A DNA stretch of 44,012 bases, taken from assembly GCA_001644045.1 (NCBI GenBank), contig LUUF01000067.1:1-44012 (forward strand), given 5' to 3'. The notes under the pieces are model-generated. The model was given only the letters and a program-made list of their open reading frames with translations, was not told where the DNA came from and searched no databases. This DNA is from Methylomonas methanica. GTDB lineage: Bacteria; Pseudomonadota; Gammaproteobacteria; Methylococcales; Methylomonadaceae. This document shows positions 24,623 to 32,743 of the stretch, piece after piece. Within the stretch, counting starts at the first letter, position 1. Every line of letters begins with the position of its first letter. A program made the translations under genes and the position numbers.

Positions 24623-27600
24623 ATGCGGATACTCAATATAGTCTTTAAAAATATCAATTCACTGGAAGGCGAAGGGCGGGTCGATTTCGACCAGGGGCCG
24701 ATCGCCGACAGCGGTGTGTTTGCTATCACCGGACCGAATGGTTCAGGTAAAACCAGTATTCTCGATGTCATCACGCTGGGTTTATACGGTGAAACCTTTC
24801 GTTTCGATAAGCCTGCCGAGCATGTAATTACCAAGCAGGCTAACGATAGTTTCGCTCAGGTTGAATTCGCTTTGGACGGTGAGAAATTCCGCTCTAGCTG
24901 GCATGTCAAACGGCCTGCGGCTGCAAATCATGGTCAGGTTTTGCAGCCGGAAATGAGCTTGACTCGGCTGAACGACGAGCACGAGTTGCTGGCCAGGACA
25001 CCGAATACTGTACGAACTCGAATTGCCGAGCTGACGGGCATGGACTTTCATAAATTCAGCAAATCCATGGTATTGCCGCAAGGCGATTTTGCGGCTTTTC
25101 TGAATGCGCTCGATAGCGAACGCATGGATATTCTGGAAAAGATCAGCGGCACTAGTATCTATGCCGAGTATCGGCAACAGACCGAAGATAATTTCCAAAA
25201 ATCGTTAACTCGTTTGACGCAACTGCAGCAGGATATTGCGCTGATTCCCTTGCTCAGTCCGGAAGCCTTGCAAGCGGCTGAGCAGGACTTACAGGATTTC
25301 AAAGATCAAGTCACCGAATTGAAAAGTCAACAAAGTCAGTTGCAACAGCAACTACTGACGATTGAAAACATTAAGGCGATAGAAGGGCGGCAAAAACAAC
25401 TTCTCGAACGGTCGAGAAAAGTTGAAGCGCAAATTGAACAGTTACAAAAGGATCTGCAGAAAATTGCTGATACTCAGCAAGCAACACAGTTTCGCGAAGA
25501 ATTGATTTTATTGGATGGGAAGCAGGGGCAGATTGTCCAAAGTCAGGCTACGCTGGATGCTTATCGTCAGGAACTGCATGCGCTACAGCGCCAATTTGGC
25601 GAAAATGTCAGTAGCGCGGCGCCAAGTTTGGATGGTAAAACCCTAGAAGAGCAAAAGCAGGCCATTGACACGCTCAAGTTGAAGGTGAGCGATCTGAAAC
25701 TAGAGTTGCCGCGTGAAACCGAGCTGTTACAGTCGTTGCAATTACAATTGGATGAAAGAAAGGCCAGCCTTGCCGATATAGAAAGCTGGTTGCAAGTCCA
25801 TCAGGCCGATGCTAGTTTGCTGACCGACTTTCCCGATGTCGTGCAATTACGTAATCTCAGGACCGAGTTGGCGGAGTTGGCCGGTAAGCAGAAGACACAA
25901 GCCAACTGGACTAAAAATACGTCCAATGCGTTGAAAAAAAACCAGATAGCTTTGCGCGATACCAAAACATCAGTCGCTGAGTTGAGTGAACGTATTGAAG
26001 TTGCGCGGAGAACCTTGCTTGAGTTGGCGCAAGGCAAAAGTTTTGAGGAATTGAAGGAATTACTAGTCGAGCAGCAGGCGCGTGTTAATGATTTTCAGGA
26101 GCTGCACTCATTGGCTGCAGTCAACGCCAAATTTACCAAAAAAAGTTTTTTTAGTTGGTTCTCTCGTAACAAAACGCCGGAGCTGCTCGATGAAACCCGC
26201 TTGCAAGCCAGATTGGATGGGCTGCGAGAAGAGATGGATCGCGAAGAAAATATCGGTAAAGCGCTGGAACAGGCAGTTCTTAATGAAGCGTTGCTGAAAA
26301 AATTTAGTGGCGATCGCGGTAAATTGGTTGATGGTAAGCCTTGTTTTTTATGCGGCTCCTTACACCATCCTTATGTATCCAAGCCGCCAATCCAAACTAA
26401 CTCCAAAAAGGCTTTAGTCGATCAACGCGGCAAGATGCAGGCTTTAAAGGCCGCGATAGATGGCATATCCAGCCAGTTGGCGGTAGCCAAAAAGCAAGGT
26501 TCTCAATTGTCCGCAAGGGAGCAAAGACTGCAGCAAATGCGTTCGCAATGGTTGGTTTTGAGCAATCGTTTGAATATCGTCAGTGCGGAATTGGACATAC
26601 ATAATTTGTCTTTGCAAAAACGCTTATTGGACGAAGAAAGCCAGGAGCTGGAGAAAATCAAAAACCTCGTCAACGATCATGCGCAGTTGCAACGTAACGT
26701 GGTGAAGTGGACGGCCGAGGTAGAAGCCAAACAAGCCTTGCTGGAAAAGTTAACGGCGTCTGTCGAACAGCTTGACGCAACGTGGCACAATCGCCCGCCC
26801 GAATATGTCGAATCCGAACAGCAGTTTGCTAGTCGCACGGCGGAAGAAAAAGCGCTTGTCGATAAACTTGAAAAGCAATTGGTTTTATTGGGTGAGAAGC
26901 TGCCTGGAAAAGGCAAAGAAAATATATTATTCGACAAGCTCAATAGCCGGCGGCAGGACTACCAAATCAGGGAGTTACGTCAGAAAGGCTTACTGGAAGA
27001 GATTGCGAGTTTGCAAGATAGGCTGCAGGCTAGCCAGGCAAGAATCGTCAGTTATCAGGAGCAGATGGCAGACGGTTTGAGCAGCTTGCAAAGCGAAGAG
27101 TCGCTTGGTTTGCATTTGGCTATCTTGGAGAAGCAAAAATTAATCGTCGAGCTTGAACGGCAATTAGCCACTCAGCAACTCGAATTGGATGCGATGCGGC
27201 GGGTATTGACCAACAAAATCCCTGGCGGAGTTTTCGCTGATGTCGATAGCTTGCGAACGGCGTTAGGTTTGCTTGACAGACGCTCGGAGATCGAGCAAAC
27301 GCTGGAGCAACAAAATCAGCAATTGGCGAAAATCGGCGAAGATTTAGCCAAGGTGTCAGTCGATTTACAAAATGAGCTGGCAATTACGCCGGCCAACTTA
27401 AACGAAGCCGATCTTTTAACGATACAGCGCCAGCTATCCCAGAAAATTGATATTGCCGAGCAAGAAGTTGCCACGTTGGGCACCAAGCTGGATAAACAGA
27501 CGGCGTATCGCGAAAAATATCAGAATCTGCAGGCGCTGTTGGCTGAGCAATTGGGAATGCATGCTCAAGCCGAAGCGGAAATGCAGTTGATCAATGACGA

Positions 27601-28066
27601 ACAAGGTGGTTTCCGGCGGCGTATTCAACAATTGTTGGTGGATAATTTGTTGTCGCAAGCCAACCGAATTTTGGAAAAACTGAGCGGGCGTTACTATATT
27701 CGCAGTTTAGCCAGCGATAACGGGTTGGCGCTGGAGGTTGAAGACACCAAGCAAAAAAACCTGCGACGATTGCCTAAAACCTTGTCTGGTGGAGAGAGCT
27801 TTGTGGTTAGTTTGGCCTTGGCCTTGGCTCTAGCTGAGATTGCCAACAATGGTAAGGCTATCGACTCGCTGTTTCTGGACGAGGGCTTTGGCAATTTAGA
27901 TGCGGAAGCCCTATATCTGGCTATGAGTGCGTTGGAAGGCTTGAAGACTCAAGGTAAAACAGTCGGCGTAATTTCCCATGTCGAAGCGGTAAAAAAGCGC
28001 ATTAAAACGCAGATCGAATTGGTAAAAAAAGCCAACGGTATGAGCGAATTGAAAATGGTTGCTTGA
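24623..28066 (+). CDS. sbcC: SbcC-type exonuclease subunit (Rad50-like ATPase)
   Basis: A 1147-residue SMC/Rad50-like ATPase, the large subunit of the SbcCD nuclease that cuts DNA hairpins and ends. Walker A is GPNGSGKT (37-44), and the Q-loop region is VLPQGDFAAFLNA. Two long coiled coils flank a zinc hook C574-F-L-C577-GSLHHP. The C-terminal ABC signature is LSGGESFVVSLALALALAE (about 1053-1071), then Walker B LFLDEGFGNLD. E. coli SbcC is about 1050 residues, so this one is slightly long. The nuclease subunit gene sbcD, normally immediately upstream, is absent; the preceding gene is a membrane glycosyltransferase-like protein 140 bp away. Confidence 0.92.
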   Translation: MRILNIVFKNINSLEGEGRVDFDQGPIADSGVFAITGPNGSGKTSILDVITLGLYGETFRFDKPAEHVITKQANDSFAQVEFALDGEKFRSSWHVKRPAAANHGQVLQPEMSLTRLNDEHELLARTPNTVRTRIAELTGMDFHKFSKSMVLPQGDFAAFLNALDSERMDILEKISGTSIYAEYRQQTEDNFQKSLTRLTQLQQDIALIPLLSPEALQAAEQDLQDFKDQVTELKSQQSQLQQQLLTIENIKAIEGRQKQLLERSRKVEAQIEQLQKDLQKIADTQQATQFREELILLDGKQGQIVQSQATLDAYRQELHALQRQFGENVSSAAPSLDGKTLEEQKQAIDTLKLKVSDLKLELPRETELLQSLQLQLDERKASLADIESWLQVHQADASLLTDFPDVVQLRNLRTELAELAGKQKTQANWTKNTSNALKKNQIALRDTKTSVAELSERIEVARRTLLELAQGKSFEELKELLVEQQARVNDFQELHSLAAVNAKFTKKSFFSWFSRNKTPELLDETRLQARLDGLREEMDREENIGKALEQAVLNEALLKKFSGDRGKLVDGKPCFLCGSLHHPYVSKPPIQTNSKKALVDQRGKMQALKAAIDGISSQLAVAKKQGSQLSAREQRLQQMRSQWLVLSNRLNIVSAELDIHNLSLQKRLLDEESQELEKIKNLVNDHAQLQRNVVKWTAEVEAKQALLEKLTASVEQLDATWHNRPPEYVESEQQFASRTAEEKALVDKLEKQLVLLGEKLPGKGKENILFDKLNSRRQDYQIRELRQKGLLEEIASLQDRLQASQARIVSYQEQMADGLSSLQSEESLGLHLAILEKQKLIVELERQLATQQLELDAMRRVLTNKIPGGVFADVDSLRTALGLLDRRSEIEQTLEQQNQQLAKIGEDLAKVSVDLQNELAITPANLNEADLLTIQRQLSQKIDIAEQEVATLGTKLDKQTAYREKYQNLQALLAEQLGMHAQAEAEMQLINDEQGGFRRRIQQLLVDNLLSQANRILEKLSGRYYIRSLASDNGLALEVEDTKQKNLRRLPKTLSGGESFVVSLALALALAEIANNGKAIDSLFLDEGFGNLDAEALYLAMSALEGLKTQGKTVGVISHVEAVKKRIKTQIELVKKANGMSELKMVA

Positions 28067-28071
28067 TGTAA

Positions 28072-28097
28072 TGGTGGAGCGTTGATCGACTCCACCA
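28072..28097. terminator. Inverted repeat between convergent sbcC and TIGR04073-like gene
   Basis: TGGTGGAG (28072-28079) pairs perfectly with CTCCACCA (28090-28097) across a ten-base loop. It lies in the 44-bp gap between two convergent genes and could stop transcription from both sides, but no T-run follows on either strand. Confidence 0.45.
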
Positions 28098-28110
28098 CTG
28101 AGTTGCGCGA

Positions 28111-28491
28111 CTAATTGCTGGGACGAAACGCTTTACCGTAGGTGGTTTCGGCGTTGAAATTATCCCAAACGTATAGAGGATAGACGACAGGTTGCGTCGG
28201 GATCGGCGCCGAAACCAAATCCAGCACACCGACACCGATTCTCCCGCCCATGTTCAACAACCCTTTAAATGTACCGCCGATAAAGCCGTAAATAACGTTG
28301 CTTTGATTGTTGGTTAGAATAATGTTCTTCGGGATTTCCAAAGAAGATGTCGTGATGTTGGCCAAGCCGGTGGTCAATTTTCGCCCGAAGGTTTCTCCAT
28401 AACTTTCTGCTTCATCTGCCCGGGTTGGCAAGCTGGTCAATAGGAAAGCTGCCAATAAAACAGTGGCCAAGGTGCGGGTATTTCGTTTCAT
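28111..28491 (-). CDS. Exosortase system-associated exported protein (TIGR04073-like)
   Basis: A 126-residue exported protein. The signal peptide MKRNTRTLATVLLAAFLLTS ends near LPTRADE. The mature part has YGETFGRKLTTGLANITTSS, LEIPKNI, VIYGFIGGTFKGLLNMGGRI and VGVLDLVSAPIPTQP, followed by YPLYVWDNFNAETTYG. These phrases match the TIGR04073 family, which tracks with exosortase systems and has no known biochemical function. AGGATAAG precedes the ATG. It lies 103 bp downstream of tex on the same strand and is convergent with sbcC. The family link and the XrtA-type EPS locus in the same window agree with each other. Confidence 0.85.
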   Translation of the reverse strand: MKRNTRTLATVLLAAFLLTSLPTRADEAESYGETFGRKLTTGLANITTSSLEIPKNIILTNNQSNVIYGFIGGTFKGLLNMGGRIGVGVLDLVSAPIPTQPVVYPLYVWDNFNAETTYGKAFRPSN

Positions 28492-28527
28492 GACTTATCC
28501 TGTATATGATAACGGATGTGAGTATCT

Positions 28528-28560
28528 GTTGGCCGATCCGGATTAACCGGTGCGGCCAAC
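28528..28560. terminator. Inverted repeat between tex and TIGR04073-like gene
   Basis: GTTGGCCG (28528-28535) pairs with CGGCCAAC (28553-28560); inside the loop a further CCGG/CCGG pairing is possible. It lies between the 3' end of tex and the ATG of the downstream gene. There is no T-run, so it may be a weak terminator, a processing hairpin or a mark of separate transcription. Confidence 0.4.
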
Positions 28561-28594
28561 ATTCGCTAAAAAGTATAGCAGAGCCCTGAACTGT

Positions 28595-30871
28595 TTACTT
28601 TTTCAATGCCTTGGCAAATGCATCGCTCATACTGTTCTGTAGCACGGGTTGCGGTTTGGGTTTATGGACGGATTTTTGCGGTTTTTCTTTTGGAACAATA
28701 TCGCCAGCGTCGACGTTTTTTCTCATGCTCAGAGAAATACGCTGGCGCGCCACATCGACTTCCAGTACGCGTACTTTTACCATATCGCCGGTTTTTACCA
28801 CGCTACGCGGGTCCTTGACAAAGTCATCCGCCAAATGCGAGATATGCACCAAGCCGTCTTGATGTACGCCAATATCTACAAAAGCACCGAAATTGGCGAC
28901 GTTGGTCACGACGCCATCTAGTGTCATGCCGGGTTCAAGATCGGTAATTTTCTCCACGCCATCCTTGAATTGTACGCTTTTAAACTCCGGGCGCGGATCG
29001 CGGCCCGGTTTTTCCAGCTCTTGTAAAATATCGGTGATGGTGGGCACGCCGAAATTGGCATTAGCGTAGTTTGCCGGGTTCAGGCTGCGTAAAAACTGGC
29101 TTTGACCAATCAGGTCGCGGATTGACTTGCCGGTATCGTCAAGGATTGCATTGACTACTGGGTAGGCTTCCGGGTGAACGGACGAGGCGTCGAGCGGATT
29201 GTCGCCGGTCATAATTCTTAGAAACCCGGCGGCTTGTTCGAACGCTTTGTCGCCCAAGCGAGGTACTTTTTTCAGTTGATTGCGGTTCGCAAACGGGCCA
29301 TTGGCATCGCGAAACGCAACAATGTTTTCGCTGATGCTACTGCTTAGGCCGGATACTTGTTTTAACAGAGCAACCGAGGCCGTGTTGACGTCTACGCCGA
29401 CTGCGTTCACACAGTCTTCCACTACGGTATCGAGCATACGGGCCAATTGTACTTGGTTGACATCGTGTTGATATTGGCCAACGCCTATCGATTTCGGATC
29501 GATTTTTACCAGCTCCGCCAGTGGGTCTTGTAGTCTGCGGGCTATGGATACTGCGCCGCGTAACGAGACGTCGAGATCAGGAAACTCCTTGGCGGCCAGT
29601 TCCGATGCCGAATATACCGACGCGCCGGCTTCGGACACTGTGATTTTCTGAAAGTACAGCTCTTTGTGTTGTTTCATCAAGTCCGCAACCAGTTGGTCCG
29701 TCTCCCGAGACGCGGTGCCGTTACCGATACTAACCAACTGTACGTGATGCTGTTCAATCAATTTAGCCAGAACCGCTATCGATTGATCCCACTGGTTTTT
29801 CGGTTGATGTGGATAAATGGTTTCAGTGGCTAACAACTTGCCGGTAGGGTCAACGATGGCTACTTTGACGCCAGTGCGAATGCCGGGGTCCAGGCCCATG
29901 GTCGCTTTGGGGCCGGCTGGCGCCGCCAACATCAAGTCCCGCAAATTGCTGGCAAACACTCGAATGGCTTCTTGCTCGGCTGCTTCGCGCAGTCTTAACT
30001 TTAAATCCATGTCGATGCGGGTAAATAGCTTGATTTTCCAGGCAAAGCGGGCGGTTTCTGCTAGCCAGGCATCGGCTGGTTTTGTGGTGTCTTTAACTTG
30101 CAGGCGTTTGCTGACGAATTGTGAGCACAACTGATGTTCTTCTTGATCCAGTTCCGCCGGTTTCAGGGTTAAGGACAGTAAATCTTCGTTACGGCCGCGA
30201 AATAAGGCTAACGCCCGATGAGATGGAATCTTGTTGATTGCTTCGCTGTAGTCGAAATAATCCTTGAATTTTGTTGCCTCCGCTTCTTTGCCGGCCACGA
30301 GGCCAGAGTGCAGGATGCCTTTGTTCCAAACACGTTCGCGCAATTCTGTTAGTAGTTCGGCATCCTCGGAAATTCGCTCCATGATGATTTGGCGGGCACC
30401 GTCCAGGGCTGTTGGGACATCCACTACACCTTTTTCAGCATCGATATAGGTAGTTGCGATTTGTTCGGGGACTAGGTTACGATTATCGAGGATGGCGTCG
30501 GCTAATGGTTCCAAACCGGCTTCGCGAGCGATTTGCGCTTTGGTGCGACGTTTGGGCTTATAAGGCAAATATAAGTCTTCCAGCAGCGTTTTGGTATCGG
30601 CGTCGAGTATCGTTCGTTCCAGTTCTGGAGTGAGCTTTCCTTGCGAGCGAATGGTGTCGAGAATTGAATCACGGCGGCTATTGAGCTCCCGCAGATAAAT
30701 CAGTCTTTCCTCGAGGTTTCGCAATTGCGTGTCGTCTAAGCCCCCCGTTACTTCTTTGCGATAACGGGCAATAAAAGGTACCGTGGCTCCGTCGTCCAGC
30801 AGGGCAACGGCGGCTGCGACTTGTTGAGGCTTAACTGAAAGTTCTTCGGCAATGCGTTGGATAACGTCCAT
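28595..30871 (-). CDS. tex: Tex-type transcription accessory RNA-binding protein
   Basis: A 758-residue Tex/YhgF homologue, a nucleic-acid-binding protein linked to transcription. The order of domains is as in the family: N-terminal helical Tex region ([40 protein letters not shown]), a YqgF-like core ([31 protein letters not shown]), helix-hairpin-helix segments ([33 protein letters not shown]) and a C-terminal S1 RNA-binding domain ([20 protein letters not shown]...LVHIS). The Lys-rich tail is shorter than in some homologues. Length is normal. The start matches the family N terminus [18 protein letters not shown]. Confidence 0.95.
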   Translation of the reverse strand: MDVIQRIAEELSVKPQQVAAAVALLDDGATVPFIARYRKEVTGGLDDTQLRNLEERLIYLRELNSRRDSILDTIRSQGKLTPELERTILDADTKTLLEDLYLPYKPKRRTKAQIAREAGLEPLADAILDNRNLVPEQIATTYIDAEKGVVDVPTALDGARQIIMERISEDAELLTELRERVWNKGILHSGLVAGKEAEATKFKDYFDYSEAINKIPSHRALALFRGRNEDLLSLTLKPAELDQEEHQLCSQFVSKRLQVKDTTKPADAWLAETARFAWKIKLFTRIDMDLKLRLREAAEQEAIRVFASNLRDLMLAAPAGPKATMGLDPGIRTGVKVAIVDPTGKLLATETIYPHQPKNQWDQSIAVLAKLIEQHHVQLVSIGNGTASRETDQLVADLMKQHKELYFQKITVSEAGASVYSASELAAKEFPDLDVSLRGAVSIARRLQDPLAELVKIDPKSIGVGQYQHDVNQVQLARMLDTVVEDCVNAVGVDVNTASVALLKQVSGLSSSISENIVAFRDANGPFANRNQLKKVPRLGDKAFEQAAGFLRIMTGDNPLDASSVHPEAYPVVNAILDDTGKSIRDLIGQSQFLRSLNPANYANANFGVPTITDILQELEKPGRDPRPEFKSVQFKDGVEKITDLEPGMTLDGVVTNVANFGAFVDIGVHQDGLVHISHLADDFVKDPRSVVKTGDMVKVRVLEVDVARQRISLSMRKNVDAGDIVPKEKPQKSVHKPKPQPVLQNSMSDAFAKALKK

Positions 30872-30882
30872 CTGTGTTTAAA

Positions 30883-30910
30883 GTAGAATTGGTAAAGGTA
30901 TCAATTCTAC
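30883..30910. promoter_or_regulatory. Inverted repeat just upstream of tex
   Basis: GTAGAATTGGTA (30883-30894) and TATCAATTCTAC (30899-30910) form a 12-bp stem with one mismatch and a four-base loop, 11 bp upstream of the tex start. On the tex strand a TTGATA element lies inside the repeat. It could be an operator over the promoter or a leader hairpin. Confidence 0.35.
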
Positions 30911-30970
30911 AGTAGGGCGTGGTGTTGAAAAAGCGAACTATCGGCAGTGGAATGAGAAACTTGCAGACAT

Positions 30971-31005
30971 AAAAAAGGCGCCAGCCGAAATGTCGGCTGG
31001 CGCCT
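30971..31005 (-). terminator. Strong Rho-independent terminator of the small membrane-protein gene
   Basis: AGGCGCCAGCCGA (30976-30988) and TCGGCTGGCGCCT (30993-31005) form a perfect 13-bp GC-rich stem with a four-base loop. On the - strand it is followed by six T. It ends 17 bp past the stop of the gene at 31023-31220 and also isolates tex from it. Confidence 0.93.
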
Positions 31006-31022
31006 AAGTCGCTAAGCAAAAA

Positions 31023-31220
31023 TTATTTTGCTTGGCTTAAAACGTCGTTATTAAAATCTTTGTGTTTCGCCAAAACTTGAGCTTCAGCTTGAGCAGAAGT
31101 TTCGCCGCCGTATTGAAGATGTTTGGTTTCGTCTGCTTTCAGCATAACGACGCCGGCAATAGCAATTGCAGTAACGACAGCAACTACAGTAAAGGTATTG
31201 TCTTTTTCTTGTTCAGCCAT
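31023..31220 (-). CDS. Small single-helix membrane protein, function unknown
   Basis: A 65-residue protein. ATG 31220 is chosen because GAGGAT lies seven bases upstream; the in-frame ATG at 31235 lacks a ribosome-binding site. The sequence has a short charged N terminus (MAEQEKDN), one hydrophobic segment (TFTVVAVVTAIAIAGVVML, residues 9-27) and a charged Ala/Gln/Lys-rich tail (SAQAEAQVLAKHKDF). I do not recognise a named family. The strong terminator, good ribosome-binding site and long AT-rich upstream region suggest an abundant single-gene transcript. Confidence 0.7.
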   Translation of the reverse strand: MAEQEKDNTFTVVAVVTAIAIAGVVMLKADETKHLQYGGETSAQAEAQVLAKHKDFNNDVLSQAK

Positions 31221-31708
31221 TTTTATAATCCTCATCTTGTTGTTGTAATAATTAGCCCTAAAAGGGGCAACTCGAGTTGTATGTCGAAGTTAGTATTATT
31301 GTTGGTCGACGGTGCATTTTTTACACTTAAATCTGTTTTGTGTCAAAACAATATTTTTTCGATTAATGTTGTTGGTCGGCGATTGTTTTTAAATTTTAAT
31401 AAATTCAATAGGTTGTGATGTTTTTCCGGTTAAAAATTCCCTTGTCTTTAGGCGGTGTGGATGCTGGCTATCTGGTTCAATGCGGTTTGTAAGGTATAAA
31501 AAATCCGTAAATCCTGAGTCGATGAAGAGGCCGTAAATCGAGGGATGTCAGGCAAGGGGGTGAAGGGGAGCAGGGTTAACTTCGATCATCGTGCACAAGT
31601 TGCATGATAGGATTGGGTTCTAAATCTGACTACGTGTTTGATACAGCGGGCTGTTCCGCTCGAATGGGCGGTCTGGGGAAACAATCGTTAATTAATTTAG
31701 AGGTACTC
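31221..31708. other. Intergenic stretch, AT-rich, with palindrome and short repeats
   Basis: No convincing gene lies here. The first half is AT-rich and forms the upstream region of the divergent small membrane-protein gene. It holds a 12-bp palindrome (31268-31279), two near-identical TTGTTGGTCGRC boxes (31299-31310 and 31369-31380, exactly 70 bp apart) and a GTTTTG/CAAAAC inverted repeat (31335-31349). The half next to the SirB2-like gene is more mixed in composition and shows no clear element apart from AGAGG before ATG 31709. A + strand open frame covering 31062-31418 is antisense to the small gene and has no coding character. Confidence 0.5.
31268..31279. promoter_or_regulatory. 12-bp perfect palindrome upstream of small membrane-protein gene
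   Basis: CAACTCGAGTTG reads the same on both strands and lies about 48 bp upstream of the - strand start codon at 31220, where an operator could sit. Nothing in the sequence identifies a regulator; a chance palindrome is possible. Confidence 0.25.
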
Positions 31709-32071
31709 ATGCTTAAACACATACATCTTCTTTTCGTGGCAGTTTTGGTTATCAGTTTTATCGGTCGAGTTGCGCTCGCAGAGTTAAAGCCCGCCCTGTT
31801 GGAGCAGAAATGGCTAAAAATCAGTCCGCATATTATTGCGAGTTTGGTCTTGTTGACGGGATTTGCCTTAGTTTTCCAAGGGAACTGGTTATCAAGCGAA
31901 TTTGCTTGGATTGTCGCCAAGCTATTGGTGTTGGTGGTTTACGTAGGCTTGGGGGTTTTGGCAATTCGCCAATCGGGACGTACGCGCTGGTTGGCTTTCA
32001 GCGGAGCATTGTTTTGCCTGTATTACATCGCCAAAGTCGCTGTTAGCAAACAAGTTTTTTTCTTTTTTTAA
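31709..32071 (+). CDS. SirB2-family membrane protein
   Basis: A 120-residue protein with four hydrophobic helices. The opening MLKHIHLLFVAVLVISFIGR, the KISPHIIASLVLLTGFALVF region and WIVAKLLVLVVYVGLGVLAI match the SirB2 family pattern (IH at the N terminus, a PH pair in helix 2, K in helix 3). ATG 31709 follows AGAGG at a normal distance; the frame extends upstream to 31604 but without a ribosome-binding site. SirB2 proteins are poorly characterised inner-membrane proteins, and nothing here adds a function. The tail ends in five phenylalanines. Confidence 0.82.
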   Translation: MLKHIHLLFVAVLVISFIGRVALAELKPALLEQKWLKISPHIIASLVLLTGFALVFQGNWLSSEFAWIVAKLLVLVVYVGLGVLAIRQSGRTRWLAFSGALFCLYYIAKVAVSKQVFFFF

Positions 32072-32259
32072 GTGTTAGTCGATAAATTGAGATTTATACT
32101 GGAGGCCCCGTTTTTAGCGGTACTAAGATAGTTTTGGCTGGCGTAAAAATAGTTATTGACAGTTGGTGAAACTTGTGAACTAACGAAAAAAGCTTGTCAA
32201 AGCGTTTTTATTCGGATAACCTCAAACCTCCTGTCAATACTCAACGTAAGGAGGGTAGG

Positions 32260-32664
32260 ATGCGAAAAACGAAATTGATGGCAATTTTATTGCTTTCAGC
32301 GAGTCTAGCGTCTTTTAGCTCTGTAGGTTTAGCGAAAACAGAAAGGAACGGTTTTCTTTCCCTTGAACAAAGCGGCGTCGCGTCTTATTACAGCGACAAA
32401 ATGCATGGTCAGCGGACAGCAAACGGTGAATTTTATGATAAAAATGCGCTGACTGCGGCTCATGCGAGCTTGCCGTTTGGTTCTTTAGTGCGTGTCGTTA
32501 ATCTTAGTAATAATCGTAGTGTCGAGTTGCGGATAAATAGCCGCGCTCACAAAGCCAATAAACGGTTGCTTGATGTGTCAAAAAGGGCAGCTAGCGAACT
32601 TGGTTTTATACAAGCCGGCCTAGCCAAGGTCAAAATCGAAGTTCTGCGCGTAGGCGACGCCTAA
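32260..32664 (+). CDS. RlpA-like double-psi beta-barrel protein with altered active-site position
   Basis: A 134-residue exported protein. A strong AAGGAGGG site precedes ATG 32260. The signal peptide MRKTKLMAILLLSASLASFS ends near GLAKT. The rest is one RlpA-like double-psi beta-barrel: GVASYYSDKMHGQRTANGE with Glu57, TAAHASLPFGSLVRVVNL with His68, and LLDVSKRAASELGF. In usual RlpA lytic transglycosylases the segment after VRIN is DRGP; here it is R91-I-N-S94-R-A-H, so the conserved Asp is Ser. The protein has no SPOR domain. Either activity is lost or the substrate differs. It is convergent with purD. Confidence 0.82.
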   Translation: MRKTKLMAILLLSASLASFSSVGLAKTERNGFLSLEQSGVASYYSDKMHGQRTANGEFYDKNALTAAHASLPFGSLVRVVNLSNNRSVELRINSRAHKANKRLLDVSKRAASELGFIQAGLAKVKIEVLRVGDA

Positions 32665-32674
32665 GTTGGCTTTA

Positions 32675-32709
32675 ACTATGTAATCCGGTTACTGATCGGA
32701 TTACATAGT
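32675..32709. terminator. Long inverted repeat between convergent rlpA-like gene and purD
   Basis: ACTATGTAATCCG (32675-32687) pairs perfectly with CGGATTACATAGT (32697-32709) over a nine-base loop. It is in the 79-bp gap between two convergent genes, so a bidirectional terminator is likely, although neither side has a clear T-run. Confidence 0.6.
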
Positions 32710-32743
32710 CTTCCATTCCTTCCCAGAGACATCTCAAACTTAG

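Noticed and set aside
24782..25198. 138-residue - strand open frame
   Set aside because: It is antisense to the conserved N-terminal ATPase lobe of SbcC.
31062..31418. 118-residue + strand open frame
   Set aside because: It overlaps the small - strand gene with its strong ribosome-binding site and terminator, has no ribosome-binding site of its own and a low-complexity Phe/Asn-rich translation.
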